17,314 nt of DNA, from the NCBI GenBank assembly GCA_016183225.1, contig JACPEZ010000003.1, forward strand, positions 1-17,314, in the 5' to 3' direction. Under the pieces are notes generated by a model. The model was not told where the DNA came from. It did not search any database and worked only from the letters and a program-made list of their open reading frames with translations. The position numbers and the translations under genes are program-made. Source of the DNA: Candidatus Daviesbacteria bacterium (lineage in GTDB: Bacteria; Patescibacteriota; Microgenomatia; Daviesbacterales; UBA10151). Below, in pieces: positions 1 to 6,451 of the stretch (position 1 is its first letter; each line of letters starts with the position of its first letter).

Positions 1-993
1 ATTGCCGCTGAATCTGGCCGTGTATGAGCCGGGGGAAGAAGCCCTGCCATACCATCTCCAGGTATATGAGGGATCGCAGCAGCCAAAACCTGTTTCAGAA
101 GCTCCTCCTCCCATATTGATGCTGACATTCTGGTAGGCATAGGAGGAGGAAGCCCGAAACTCCAGATTACCTCCCGGACCAACTGATGAGGGATTAACGC
201 TTAAATTAATGGGGGTGCATCCGGGGGGTAGAGGGGGAGGCGGAGGGGTGGGGGAAACAGCACATTGTCCGCCACAATTTGGGTCGCTGGAAAATCCATT
301 GGGATTAGCCTCGCACCGGGTCCCATTACAACCATACAGCTGGGGAGTAGTGCCGGGCACGCCGCATTGTCCGGGAACCCTGCCCAGATCACTGCACTCG
401 TAGCGACACACCCCGCCACTTGGATTAGTATATTCTGTTACATGAACCAGATGATCGTCAGGGTAATTGGTGCCATTGCAGTTGCTGTTACACTCATTGT
501 ATTCCCGATTTAAGTTACAACTGGGGGGAGGAGGTGCAGGACAACACTGATAGTTATTCCAGGAACACTCGTGAGTTGCCCGGCTGGTGCTTTTATACGC
601 CGGCACACAATTGCAGTTTTGATCATAAGTATAATGCTGCAAATCATTACAAACATTATTCGGTGCCTTGCGGTTAGGAGCACAGCAATAATTAGGTCCG
701 GGTATTGGACTTCTACATTCTGTGTATGGAGTGCAAGTACGGCATGGTCCTACGCATTGAGTTCTACAATCACTGCCTAAGTCTGCGCAATAATTATTTT
801 CCCAATCCCACTCCCTTATAACATATTCACCCGCATTAGATGCACAATACCCGCAACCACCGGTACATTGGGAAAAACAATGCCAAGGCGCGTCAGTAGC
901 ATAGGTGGGATTGTCAAAGAGGAATAATGCCATAAATAAAAGTAAGATTGCATAGAGGAGTATAAATATCGGAGTCTTAAAAAGACTATGCAT
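1..993 (-). CDS. Cys-rich secreted protein, 3' end beyond window
   Basis: An uninterrupted reading frame of 331 codons runs from an ATG at 993 to the left window edge without a stop. Residues 1-32 form a signal peptide: a Lys near the start, a long Leu/Ile/Phe core at about 8-26, and a likely cleavage after NPTYA. Mature residues 39-245 carry about 28 cysteines, often as CC or CXXC pairs, with many Asn, Pro and Gly, which suggests a disulfide-bonded extracellular protein. A Pro-rich spacer (about 247-257) is followed by a segment opening with NPSSVGPGG, which resembles the start of a bacterial Ig-like domain. The start is chosen because a promoter at 1000-1028 predicts transcription beginning on this ATG. 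No family could be named for the Cys-rich part. Export and surface location are inferred from the signal peptide and Cys content. Confidence 0.8.
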   Translation of the reverse strand, partial: MHSLFKTPIFILLYAILLLFMALFLFDNPTYATDAPWHCFSQCTGGCGYCASNAGEYVIREWDWENNYCADLGSDCRTQCVGPCRTCTPYTECRSPIPGPNYCCAPNRKAPNNVCNDLQHYTYDQNCNCVPAYKSTSRATHECSWNNYQCCPAPPPPSCNLNREYNECNSNCNGTNYPDDHLVHVTEYTNPSGGVCRYECSDLGRVPGQCGVPGTTPQLYGCNGTRCEANPNGFSSDPNCGGQCAVSPTPPPPPLPPGCTPINLSVNPSSVGPGGNLEFRASSSYAYQNVSINMGGGASETGFGCCDPSYTWRWYGRASSPGSYTARFSGN

Positions 994-999
994 ATTCCC

Positions 1000-1028
1000 A
1001 TCGTATGAATTACGGCCTTATTTGTCAA
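1000..1028 (-). promoter_or_regulatory. Promoter of the Cys-rich protein gene, leaderless
   Basis: Read on the minus strand there is a perfect -35 TTGACA (1028-1023), a 17-base spacer and a -10 TACGAT (1005-1000). Seven bases past the -10 lies 993, the A of the ATG, so the predicted mRNA has no 5' leader. No Shine-Dalgarno sequence is needed or clearly present. Confidence 0.7.
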
Positions 1029-1036
1029 GGAAAGGG

Positions 1037-1879
1037 TTATTGAGATTCTGCAGGAATTTCGCATGCGCAATATTGTTGAGCCAACTTTATGTAAGTCTCG
1101 GGCGGATTATCACCTTTTCTTATCCTCTGATACAAATCACCAATAATTTTACCCAACCCCGATCTGCCCCTAACCTGTTCAAGAACCGCCTGAAAAAATA
1201 ACTTTTTCCCTTTGCAGGCGGCCGTATCCGGCGTAGGAGGAACATCCCTAAATATAACTTCTCCTGCCAGTTGTCCTTGGGGATTTGCAGCTGCGGAAAA
1301 TACATTACCGAATCTGTCGGTCTGGCTAAAAAAATTTCGATTTGGCGAAGAAGTAATACTGGCCGGATCAATCAGAATGCTGCCGACTATCTGTTGCGTG
1401 CCTCCGTCTGCGCAGACTGCCTGACGTACAGCAAAACCAAAAGCTCGGCCGGTTGGCACAAATCCAACAACAATTTCTCCTTCCGGTTGACCGAGAAATT
1501 CAAATATAGAACCTCGGTAATTCATCCCTGTTGCAAAAGGTCCGGTTGATTCTGCCTGAGTAGGCACAACAGGCGGCTGTTCTCTGCGGGCCGGAGCAGG
1601 AGTAACTGTTGGCGGTTCTGGAGTAGCAGTAGCCGGTTCGGGAGTGGATGTGGCTGGCAATGGAGTTGGTATTTCTGTTGGAGTAGCAGTAACAACTACA
1701 ACAATTTCCCTGGGTTGTGGAGGTTCTTGGGGGGCTGGCGAAGCACAAGCAACTGCCGGAAAAGCAGCAACAACAGCCCCTGCTGCCCATCTTAACGGTT
1801 TAACTCTGGATATTATCCTATGCTTTCTAGGCAACTCATATATTCTTGAACCAAGTGCTCTTGCTCCTTCAATGAACAT
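1037..1879 (-). CDS. Lipoprotein-like secreted protein with Thr/Pro linker
   Basis: This 280-residue protein has a basic N-terminal stretch of about 30 residues, a hydrophobic segment (about 31-44) and a Cys at 45 in the context PAVAC. That context is a weak lipobox, so the protein may be a lipoprotein or simply have an N-terminal membrane anchor. A Thr/Pro/Glu-rich linker follows (about 58-110) and contains VTATPTEIP. The globular remainder (about 115-280) contains four more Cys (156, 222, 271, 273) and was not recognised as a known domain. The next gene upstream (start 2966) encodes a lipoprotein with the same linker motif and nearly the same promoter. The start at 1879 is supported by a promoter placing the transcript start 3 bases upstream. 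The function is unknown; a surface or cell-wall role is an inference. Confidence 0.75.
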   Translation of the reverse strand: MFIEGARALGSRIYELPRKHRIISRVKPLRWAAGAVVAAFPAVACASPAPQEPPQPREIVVVVTATPTEIPTPLPATSTPEPATATPEPPTVTPAPARREQPPVVPTQAESTGPFATGMNYRGSIFEFLGQPEGEIVVGFVPTGRAFGFAVRQAVCADGGTQQIVGSILIDPASITSSPNRNFFSQTDRFGNVFSAAANPQGQLAGEVIFRDVPPTPDTAACKGKKLFFQAVLEQVRGRSGLGKIIGDLYQRIRKGDNPPETYIKLAQQYCACEIPAESQ

Positions 1880-1888
1880 ATATCTTAT

Positions 1889-1917
1889 AGAATAACATAA
1901 ATCCTCAAATCTGTCAA
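1889..1917 (-). promoter_or_regulatory. Extended -10 promoter of the 1879 gene
   Basis: Minus-strand -35 TTGACA (1917-1912), a 17-base spacer ending in TGT (extended -10), and -10 TATTCT (1894-1889). The predicted transcript start is 1882, three bases before the ATG. The -35 hexamer contains the TGA stop codon of the upstream CAP-domain gene. The bases from the end of the -10 through the ATG match those of the promoter at 2976-3004. Confidence 0.7.
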
Positions 1918-2966
1918 CGACTCAACTCACCTATGCAAATCCCGGAATATTCTGTTTTTCCGGATTGCCTGCTGGCGTAATGATCGGGACCCAGGTAACA
2001 ACCCACGCCTATCAGGGTATTGGCTCTATCCAAAAGCGTTTCCCGATGGGGTGGACTGTTAAAAAGGCCGAAATCCGTGTAAGTCTTTGGGTCAAGAAGC
2101 GTAGCAATAATTTCTTCTTCTGTAGGATTCCTTCTAATCTGTCGTATCCTGTCTGATTGAAGACCCATAAAAACTTCCCAGACAGAAGTTGACGGATACC
2201 CTTCTCTTTTTGCTCTATCCCAGGGTGCCCCGTCAACCATATGACAGTTTACTTCAACAGCTTGACCGGAACAGGTACCCACATTTGAAGTATTAGTATA
2301 GATGCGTTGTGCATATTTCTCGGCTGCAGATTGCAATCTGGAATCTACTTTTAACTCTGCAATCCCGGTTGATCTGCGCGCTATATTGACGCGTTCCATA
2401 AAACCTCGAGCTAACGGGCGGTTTAAGCCTTCATTCAGTAGTATTTTTTGTTCAGCTTTAGGTTCAGGTTGGGGCTGTTTTGGTTCAACTCTTTGAACCG
2501 CAACAGGAGTGGGAGCAACTATTGGCTTGTTGCTTACATAATCCGACAGGATCCAAAAACCCCCTTTACCATCGGCTACCCTATACCAGGTATTTCTTAA
2601 ACATTGTGTTTGCAATCTGGTATTTTGGGCTACTGCTCCATCATGATCAGATTCTTTTACTGGTAACTTCCTTCTTAGTACACCTAGACTTTCTGCCACA
2701 AATACTTCACTTTCTTGTTTAACATCATCGGGCTGACATTCGGCCGGATTGACAGAAACAGGTTCAGAGGTAGCTGTGGGTAAAGCTGTAGGTTCAGGAG
2801 TTAATGTAGCCGGAGCAGCAACTTGAGCCGGTATTTCTGTTGGAGTAGCAGTCACAACAATCACTCTGGGTGTTGATAGCGGTAATTGTTCCTGTAGTTG
2901 TGGATTACAACCTGTTAAAGTTAAAAGCAACAAAGGAATTCTCTCTAAAGTTCGTTCAAATGACAT
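1914..2966 (-). CDS. CAP (SCP/PR-1) domain lipoprotein with SH3-like region
   Basis: This 350-residue protein begins with a short signal ending in the lipobox LTGC, lipidation site Cys20. A Thr/Pro-rich linker (about 35-73) shares VTATPTEIP with the neighbouring lipoprotein. Residues about 77-145 look like an SH3-type domain (Trp127 and GGFWILSDYV near its end). A second Pro/Lys linker follows, then a CAP superfamily domain at about 186-348. The CAP pocket residues appear present: His242 in CHMVDG, Glu264 in VWEVF, and His307 in NSPPHRETLLD. Bacterial CAP proteins are extracellular and their activities are mostly undefined, so only surface location and a wall- or lipid-binding role are suggested. 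The start at 2966 is fixed by a promoter three bases upstream of it. Confidence 0.88.
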   Translation of the reverse strand: MSFERTLERIPLLLLTLTGCNPQLQEQLPLSTPRVIVVTATPTEIPAQVAAPATLTPEPTALPTATSEPVSVNPAECQPDDVKQESEVFVAESLGVLRRKLPVKESDHDGAVAQNTRLQTQCLRNTWYRVADGKGGFWILSDYVSNKPIVAPTPVAVQRVEPKQPQPEPKAEQKILLNEGLNRPLARGFMERVNIARRSTGIAELKVDSRLQSAAEKYAQRIYTNTSNVGTCSGQAVEVNCHMVDGAPWDRAKREGYPSTSVWEVFMGLQSDRIRQIRRNPTEEEIIATLLDPKTYTDFGLFNSPPHRETLLDRANTLIGVGCYLGPDHYASRQSGKTEYSGICIGELSR

Positions 2967-2975
2967 ATATCTTAT

Positions 2976-3004
2976 AGCATATCACGATTACTCAATAATT
3001 TCAA
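2976..3004 (-). promoter_or_regulatory. Extended -10 promoter of the CAP lipoprotein gene
   Basis: Minus-strand -35 TTGAAA (3004-2999), a 17-base spacer ending in TGA (extended -10), and -10 TATGCT (2981-2976). The predicted transcript start is 2969, giving a three-base leader. The 12 bases ATAAGATATATG that end in the start codon are identical to those of the 1879 gene. The promoter lies inside the 3' end of the gene upstream. Confidence 0.7.
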
Positions 3005-3383
3005 ATGAAGAACCGATTATTTTATCTTTTTCTCTGGCCGCTACGAAAAAGTCTCCTCGCAATCTAACACCCAAAGGAAGATCCCGATGGGATACATTGA
3101 CAAACTGGTCTATGTTATCTTTTGTTTCCCGTTTATAAAATTTAGTTCCATAGATTACATCTGTACTGGGAATAACAGGAATAACGAGACGGTTATTCTC
3201 ATCATCTGAAAGGGTGATGGTGTTAACGTCTATCTCCACCACCTTACCTTCTACCGATCCTCTCCATTCATAAACCATGGGGTTTTGGAGGATATCTGCC
3301 GCAATGGGCAGTTTTGATACCGGAATAGTTTCTTCTTGAGGCGGAGGTGAGGGAACAGGGGGAGGGGGCTTAAAAAAAGGCAG
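2988..3383 (-). CDS. Small Pro-rich protein of unknown function, start uncertain
   Basis: The first ATG in this frame is at 3278 (96 residues), but the frame stays open upstream to 3404 and the extra sequence looks coding. It reads as a Pro-rich tether (PFFKPPPPVPSPPPQ), then TIPVSKLPIAADILQNP, running smoothly into MVYEWRGSVEGKVVEID. The body is a small beta-rich domain (VEGKVVEIDVNTITLSDD near the front, IIGSSFEI at the end), perhaps OB-like. No ATG, GTG or TTG lies in the upstream part. A CTG at 3383 sits 5 bases after the transcript start predicted from TTGACA-N17-TAGTCT, so a CTG start giving about 131 residues is proposed. Translation from 3278 alone, or a damaged start codon, are alternatives. 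No signal peptide is seen, and no function is known. Confidence 0.6.
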   Translation of the reverse strand: MPFFKPPPPVPSPPPQEETIPVSKLPIAADILQNPMVYEWRGSVEGKVVEIDVNTITLSDDENNRLVIPVIPSTDVIYGTKFYKRETKDNIDQFVNVSHRDLPLGVRLRGDFFVAAREKDKIIGSSFEIIE

Positions 3384-3394
3384 TTTGGGGATCC

Positions 3395-3423
3395 AGACTA
3401 TGCCTTAGGATATACTTTGTCAA
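3395..3423 (-). promoter_or_regulatory. Possible promoter of the 2988-3383 gene
   Basis: A perfect minus-strand -35 TTGACA (3423-3418) lies just after the stop codon of the M23 gene. Seventeen bases on is TAGTCT (3400-3395), a poor -10 that keeps only the key T, A and final T. The predicted start is about 3388. It matches the geometry of the other promoters here, but the -10 is weak. Confidence 0.4.
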
Positions 3424-3425
3424 GT

Positions 3426-3959
3426 TTAAAGTTTGGGTAAGGGGGGAATTTCCGGCAGTAAATCCGCGGGATTTATAGATTTGCCGTCTTTTTGGATTTC
3501 CAGATGAGTATGAGGGCCGGAAGTATTACCGCTTACACCTACTTCTGCCAGGGCAGTTTCAGAGTTGATTTCCTGCCCTGCTTTGACAAAAATTTTCCCC
3601 AGATGTCCATAGGTTGATCTAAAGCCATTAGGGTGGGAGATAATCACATTATTACCCAGACCCCACCAGGAAACGCTGACTCTTTCCACTGTACCCGGAT
3701 TGACAGGATAAACAGATACCCCTAAACCGGCGGCAATATCTATTCCCGGGTGCCAACGGGAAAATTTGGTAGACAGATAACCCGAATGGGGTAAACTTAC
3801 AGGTTGCGGAAAAGATTGAGCTGTAATCTCCTGTTTTTGCTCAAAACTCTCTGCCAAAGCCCTGCTTTGTCTTGCAGGCGGGAAAGCCAGTACAGGGTAA
3901 TATCCGGACAAAAACATTACCAGCGTTATTATTGCAGCCCATTTAAATGGTCTTTTCAA
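3426..3959 (-). CDS. M23 family metallopeptidase (LytM-like)
   Basis: This is a secreted zinc endopeptidase of the M23 (lysostaphin/LytM) family, which cuts peptide cross-bridges in peptidoglycan. The zinc site is complete: HPGID supplies the HxxxD pair, YGHLG follows, and GPHTHLE supplies the HxH motif. The open frame reaches a TTG at 3998, but that TTG is the -35 box of the gene's own promoter. The better start is the TTG at 3959, four bases after the predicted transcript start. From there a clean signal peptide begins, MKRPFKWAAIITLVMFLSGY, giving 177 residues. The M23 domain fills the C-terminal two thirds, and no coiled coil or LysM domain is present, so this is a minimal enzyme. A role in wall remodelling is inferred from the family. 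Confidence 0.9.
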   Translation of the reverse strand: MKRPFKWAAIITLVMFLSGYYPVLAFPPARQSRALAESFEQKQEITAQSFPQPVSLPHSGYLSTKFSRWHPGIDIAAGLGVSVYPVNPGTVERVSVSWWGLGNNVIISHPNGFRSTYGHLGKIFVKAGQEINSETALAEVGVSGNTSGPHTHLEIQKDGKSINPADLLPEIPPLPKL

Positions 3960-3969
3960 AGTGGAGCGT

Positions 3970-3998
3970 ATATTAGCACAAAAAGGCTCAAAAGTCAA
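3970..3998 (-). promoter_or_regulatory. Extended -10 promoter of the M23 gene
   Basis: Minus-strand -35 TTGACT (3998-3993), a 17-base spacer ending in TGC (extended -10), and -10 TAATAT (3975-3970). The predicted transcript start is 3963, four bases before the TTG start at 3959. It is divergent from, and close to, the promoter of the PEGA gene at 4011-4016. Confidence 0.65.
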
Positions 3999-4010
3999 AA
4001 ATAAATAGAG

Positions 4011-4016
4011 TATAAT
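4011..4016 (+). promoter_or_regulatory. Consensus -10 box of the PEGA gene, leaderless
   Basis: A perfect TATAAT lies six bases before the ATG at 4023, so the predicted transcript start (seven bases on) is the A of the ATG. The -35 position holds TCAAAA, a 3 of 6 match that overlaps the divergent M23 promoter. Confidence 0.65.
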
Positions 4017-4022
4017 AACTTA

Positions 4023-4835
4023 ATGAAGAAAGCCATTATTTTGATACTGGTTTTGGTCAGTATTTTTATTCTGCTTATCCGTTTTGCCGATTTTGGACTG
4101 CAAACTTTTTTGGGCGCCAAATTGGTGGGAGGGATGAATATCTTGTCCATGCCTTCCGGGGCAACAGTTTATCTGGACGAGGCAGAAGTGGGTAAAACTC
4201 CGTATGAAGATAAAAATCTAACCCCCAAAGAATACGCAATAAAAATAGCCAAAGCCGATTTAAGCTGGCAGGGCAGGGTTAAGTTGACAGGCGGGACAGT
4301 CACTGTGGTAAGCCGCGATCTGGCCAAAGATTTTTCCTCATCGGCCGGAGAGACCTTAACTCTGGAAAAAGGCTCCGGCGCGACTATTATTTCCAGTCCG
4401 GATGGAGCTTCAGTTGACATAGACGGCAAATCCCGGGGGTCAACCCCCGTATCTTTGGATCTTGCAAGCGGTGAATATCTGTTAACGCTGTCCCGGCCCA
4501 ACTATTTAAAAAGAAGCATCAGAGCTTATCTGCCCGAAGGATACAGACTGGTTATTTCGGCGGATTTGGCTTTGTCAGAGGCGGATTTGACTCAAGTGGT
4601 AACTCCGCCCATTTCTCAAACTCCGGAGGTGCAGGTGAAGGAGACGCCAACCGGTTTTTTAAGAGTTAGGGATAAACCATCTCTGGCCGGAAAAGAAATA
4701 TCTCAAGTAAAACCGGGAGATACTTTAATTTTGCTGGAAGAGCTGTCAGGTTGGTTTAGAGTACGCCTCTCCAATGGCAGCGAAGGCTATGTATCTTCAT
4801 CATATGTCGAGAAAAAACCCCAGGAAAAAATTTGA
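4023..4835 (+). CDS. Membrane-anchored PEGA-PEGA-SH3 protein
   Basis: This 270-residue protein starts with MKK and a hydrophobic helix (about 4-20), an uncleaved anchor or signal. Two PEGA repeats follow: about 38-75 (NILSMPSGATVYLDE, VGKTPY) and about 119-165 (ATIISSPDGASVDIDG, GSTPVSLDLASGEY). PEGA domains are small beta folds common in surface proteins. After a short Thr/Pro spacer comes a bacterial SH3 domain at about 209-263 (GFLRVRDKPS, LEELSGWFRVRLSNGSEGYV), a type that often binds peptidoglycan. The likely role is a wall-binding structural or scaffold protein outside the membrane; no catalytic motif is visible. It is divergent from the M23 gene, which fits a wall-related pair. The antitoxin gene starts 43 bases downstream under its own promoter. 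Confidence 0.88.
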   Translation: MKKAIILILVLVSIFILLIRFADFGLQTFLGAKLVGGMNILSMPSGATVYLDEAEVGKTPYEDKNLTPKEYAIKIAKADLSWQGRVKLTGGTVTVVSRDLAKDFSSSAGETLTLEKGSGATIISSPDGASVDIDGKSRGSTPVSLDLASGEYLLTLSRPNYLKRSIRAYLPEGYRLVISADLALSEADLTQVVTPPISQTPEVQVKETPTGFLRVRDKPSLAGKEISQVKPGDTLILLEELSGWFRVRLSNGSEGYVSSSYVEKKPQEKI

Positions 4836-4858
4836 CATGTCAGTACATTGTCAGTACA
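4833..4858 (+). promoter_or_regulatory. Repeat-rich candidate operator of the toxin-antitoxin operon
   Basis: A perfect palindrome TGACATGTCA (4833-4842) overlaps the first of two direct copies of TGTCAGTACA (4838-4847 and 4849-4858). The copies are 11 bases apart, about one helical turn, and end six bases before the extended -10 element. Antitoxins of this class usually repress their own operon, so this is a plausible binding site. The binding is an inference. Confidence 0.6.
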
Positions 4859-4863
4859 GGATG

Positions 4864-4872
4864 TGTTATAAT
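4864..4872 (+). promoter_or_regulatory. Extended -10 promoter of the toxin-antitoxin operon, leaderless
   Basis: TGT followed by a perfect TATAAT (4867-4872). Seven bases on is 4879, the A of the antitoxin ATG. The -35 position (4844-4849) is poor and lies within the direct repeats. Confidence 0.7.
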
Positions 4873-4878
4873 GTAAAT

Positions 4879-5121
4879 ATGCTTGCGCAAAAACTTTATA
4901 AAAATGGCAATTCTATAGCTGTAACTGTTCCGAAGGAGTATTTGAAAGAGTTAAACTTTAGGGATGGTTCTGAAGTGGTGGTTCAAAGAAGAGGACAGGA
5001 ATTAGTGGTTATCTCAAAAAAAAGAGCAGATTTAAGAGGCGTGAATGATAAATTTGCCAAAATGGTAGATGAATTTATGATTGACCATAAAGATGTTTTA
5101 CAGGAACTTGCACAAAGGTGA
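4879..5121 (+). CDS. AbrB/MazE-type antitoxin
   Basis: This 80-residue protein has an N-terminal swapped-hairpin AbrB/SpoVT DNA-binding fold. KNGNSIAVTVPKEYLKEL is the usual opening, followed by GSEVVVQRRGQELVV. The C-terminal third (about 50-80) is charged and helical, and is the expected toxin-binding part. In this family the antitoxin neutralises its toxin partner and represses the operon. The frame is open further upstream (ATG at 4774), but that region overlaps the PEGA gene, and the promoter places the transcript start exactly on the ATG at 4879. The stop codon overlaps the GTG start of the toxin gene (GTGA), which implies translational coupling. AbrB-type antitoxins more often pair with PIN or MazF toxins, while Doc is classically paired with Phd. 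Confidence 0.85.
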   Translation: MLAQKLYKNGNSIAVTVPKEYLKELNFRDGSEVVVQRRGQELVVISKKRADLRGVNDKFAKMVDEFMIDHKDVLQELAQR

Positions 5122-5522
5122 GCAAAAAGATTAAATTTCTCTCCATAGATCAAGTTTTATTCATACATGATCTGGTTGTTAAAAGATTCGGCGGATCATT
5201 TGGGATTAGGAATTTGGGTCTTGTAGAATCTGCGATCGGGCGACCTCAGTCCACTTTTGGCAGTCAATTTTTATACGAGAATATCTTTGATATGGCTGCA
5301 GCACTGCTGCAATCTCTTTTGAAAAATCACCCATTTGTCGATGGGAATAAACGCACAGCTTTGACTTCGGCAGCCATGTTTTTAAAGTTAAACGGATATG
5401 AACTGAAAAATACTCATCAGAAAGAGGTTGAATTTGCAGTGTCTGTGGACAATAAAAATTTAAGCATTGAACAAATTTCCCATTGGCTACAGGAACACTG
5501 TGTCAAGACAAGAATAATTTAG
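5118..5522 (+). CDS. doc: Death-on-curing (Doc/Fic) family toxin
   Basis: This 134-residue protein is a Fic-fold toxin of the Doc type. The signature HPFVDGNKRTA (71-81) matches HxFx(D/N)(A/G)NKR. As in Doc, a Lys takes the place of the second Gly of the Fic loop GNG. P1 Doc phosphorylates EF-Tu and blocks translation, and the same activity is inferred here. Upstream, GGSFGIRNLGLVESAIGRPQ and the helix before the motif are also typical. The gene starts with GTG, overlapping the antitoxin stop by four bases. Its end overlaps the end of the convergent UbiA gene by four bases (5519-5522), leaving no room for a terminator. The motif is intact, so the toxin is probably active. Confidence 0.9.
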   Translation: MSKKIKFLSIDQVLFIHDLVVKRFGGSFGIRNLGLVESAIGRPQSTFGSQFLYENIFDMAAALLQSLLKNHPFVDGNKRTALTSAAMFLKLNGYELKNTHQKEVEFAVSVDNKNLSIEQISHWLQEHCVKTRII

Positions 5523-6451
5523 GCTCCAAGGTAGTAGATGATGCCGATGACCAGGATGATCCAAAGTAGGACTGTTATAAGAAGGGGGCGATCGGTTAAG
5601 ATAACCCGCTCGGGAGACTCGCCTTCCTTTTTCTCATAAATAATATAAAGATATCTCATGACAGCATAAATGACCACCGGCACAGTGGCCATTAAATATT
5701 TGGCCGAAGTTAAAGGCAGTTCCAGACCGCCTAAAAAAGTTGAAACAGCCTGACGGGTCTGGATGGGCGGTTGCAAAAAGGCAAAAAAAGCATAAGTTAA
5801 CCAGGCGGAGTTGGCAAACATGGTAGTTAAAGAGTCCAGCAAACTTTCCGGATAATGAAGCAGGGTTTCCCGGTGACGAAAAGCTTTTGTTTCCAGCAAA
5901 GTCCGCTCCGAGCGCCTTTTTCCAATAGCCAGAAATAAAGCAAAGCTAGTCACAGACAGCAAAAACCAGACGCTTAAATGAGCATCAATAGCCCAGACCC
6001 CTCCGTACACCCGCAGGACAAAACCGGCCGCAATGGCCAAAACATCAATTAAAATAATTTGCTTTAGGTAAGCTGAATAAAAAACCTGCAAAATCAGGTA
6101 AGCCAGAGAAGCAAAGAAAAAAGCCGGGGAAAGCTGATAGGCAAGCGGCAAGCCGGCGACGATAATTAACAGGGCCATAGACAAAGCCAGAGGGACGGGT
6201 ATTAGCCCCGAAGCAATCGGGCGAAGCTTTTTAAATGGGTGGAGTTTGTCTCTTTCTATGTCAAAACAATCGTTTAATAAATAAGTAGCCGAGGAAAAAG
6301 CGCAAAAGAGCAGGAAAGCCTCAACAGCTTTAATTTGATTGCCACTATCAAGCAAAGTGCCGGAAAAAATCAGTGCCGCGAAAACGGCAAAATTTTTTAT
6401 CCATTGTCTTGGTCTTCCGGCTTTGACAATCCCCCAAAAAAATTTAACCAC
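5519..6451 (-). CDS. UbiA-type decaprenyl-phosphate phosphoribosyltransferase-like protein
   Basis: This is a 310-residue polytopic membrane protein of the UbiA prenyltransferase superfamily. The first Asp-rich motif is N60-D61 with D64 and D68, followed by H71-P72 and RPIASG (77-82). This NDxxDxxxDxxHPxKxxRPIASG pattern is that of decaprenyl-phosphate 5-phosphoribosyltransferase (mycobacterial Rv3806c/UbiA), which makes lipid-linked phosphoribose for arabinan synthesis. The second region YSAYLKQIILIDVLAIAAGF and the KRRSE motif also fit. The partner epimerases DprE1/DprE2 are not in the window, so the final sugar donor is unknown. The gene is last in a four-gene glycan operon. Its GTG start lies 55 bases inside the preceding gene; no later start would keep the conserved N-terminal RPRQWIKN. 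Confidence 0.85.
   Translation of the reverse strand: MVKFFWGIVKAGRPRQWIKNFAVFAALIFSGTLLDSGNQIKAVEAFLLFCAFSSATYLLNDCFDIERDKLHPFKKLRPIASGLIPVPLALSMALLIIVAGLPLAYQLSPAFFFASLAYLILQVFYSAYLKQIILIDVLAIAAGFVLRVYGGVWAIDAHLSVWFLLSVTSFALFLAIGKRRSERTLLETKAFRHRETLLHYPESLLDSLTTMFANSAWLTYAFFAFLQPPIQTRQAVSTFLGGLELPLTSAKYLMATVPVVIYAVMRYLYIIYEKKEGESPERVILTDRPLLITVLLWIILVIGIIYYLGA

Noticed and set aside
201..1070. Several short frames on both strands, such as 265-513 plus and 816-1070 minus
   Set aside because: All lie over the 331-codon Cys-rich frame, have poor composition, and lack its signal peptide and promoter support.
4832..4837. TTGACA as the -35 of the antitoxin promoter
   Set aside because: It lies 29 bases from the TATAAT, too far for a sigma-70 spacer; it overlaps the PEGA stop and the operator repeats instead.
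4774..4878. Longer antitoxin start at 4774
   Set aside because: It would overlap the PEGA-SH3 gene by 62 bases and read through the promoter; the transcript start is predicted at 4879.
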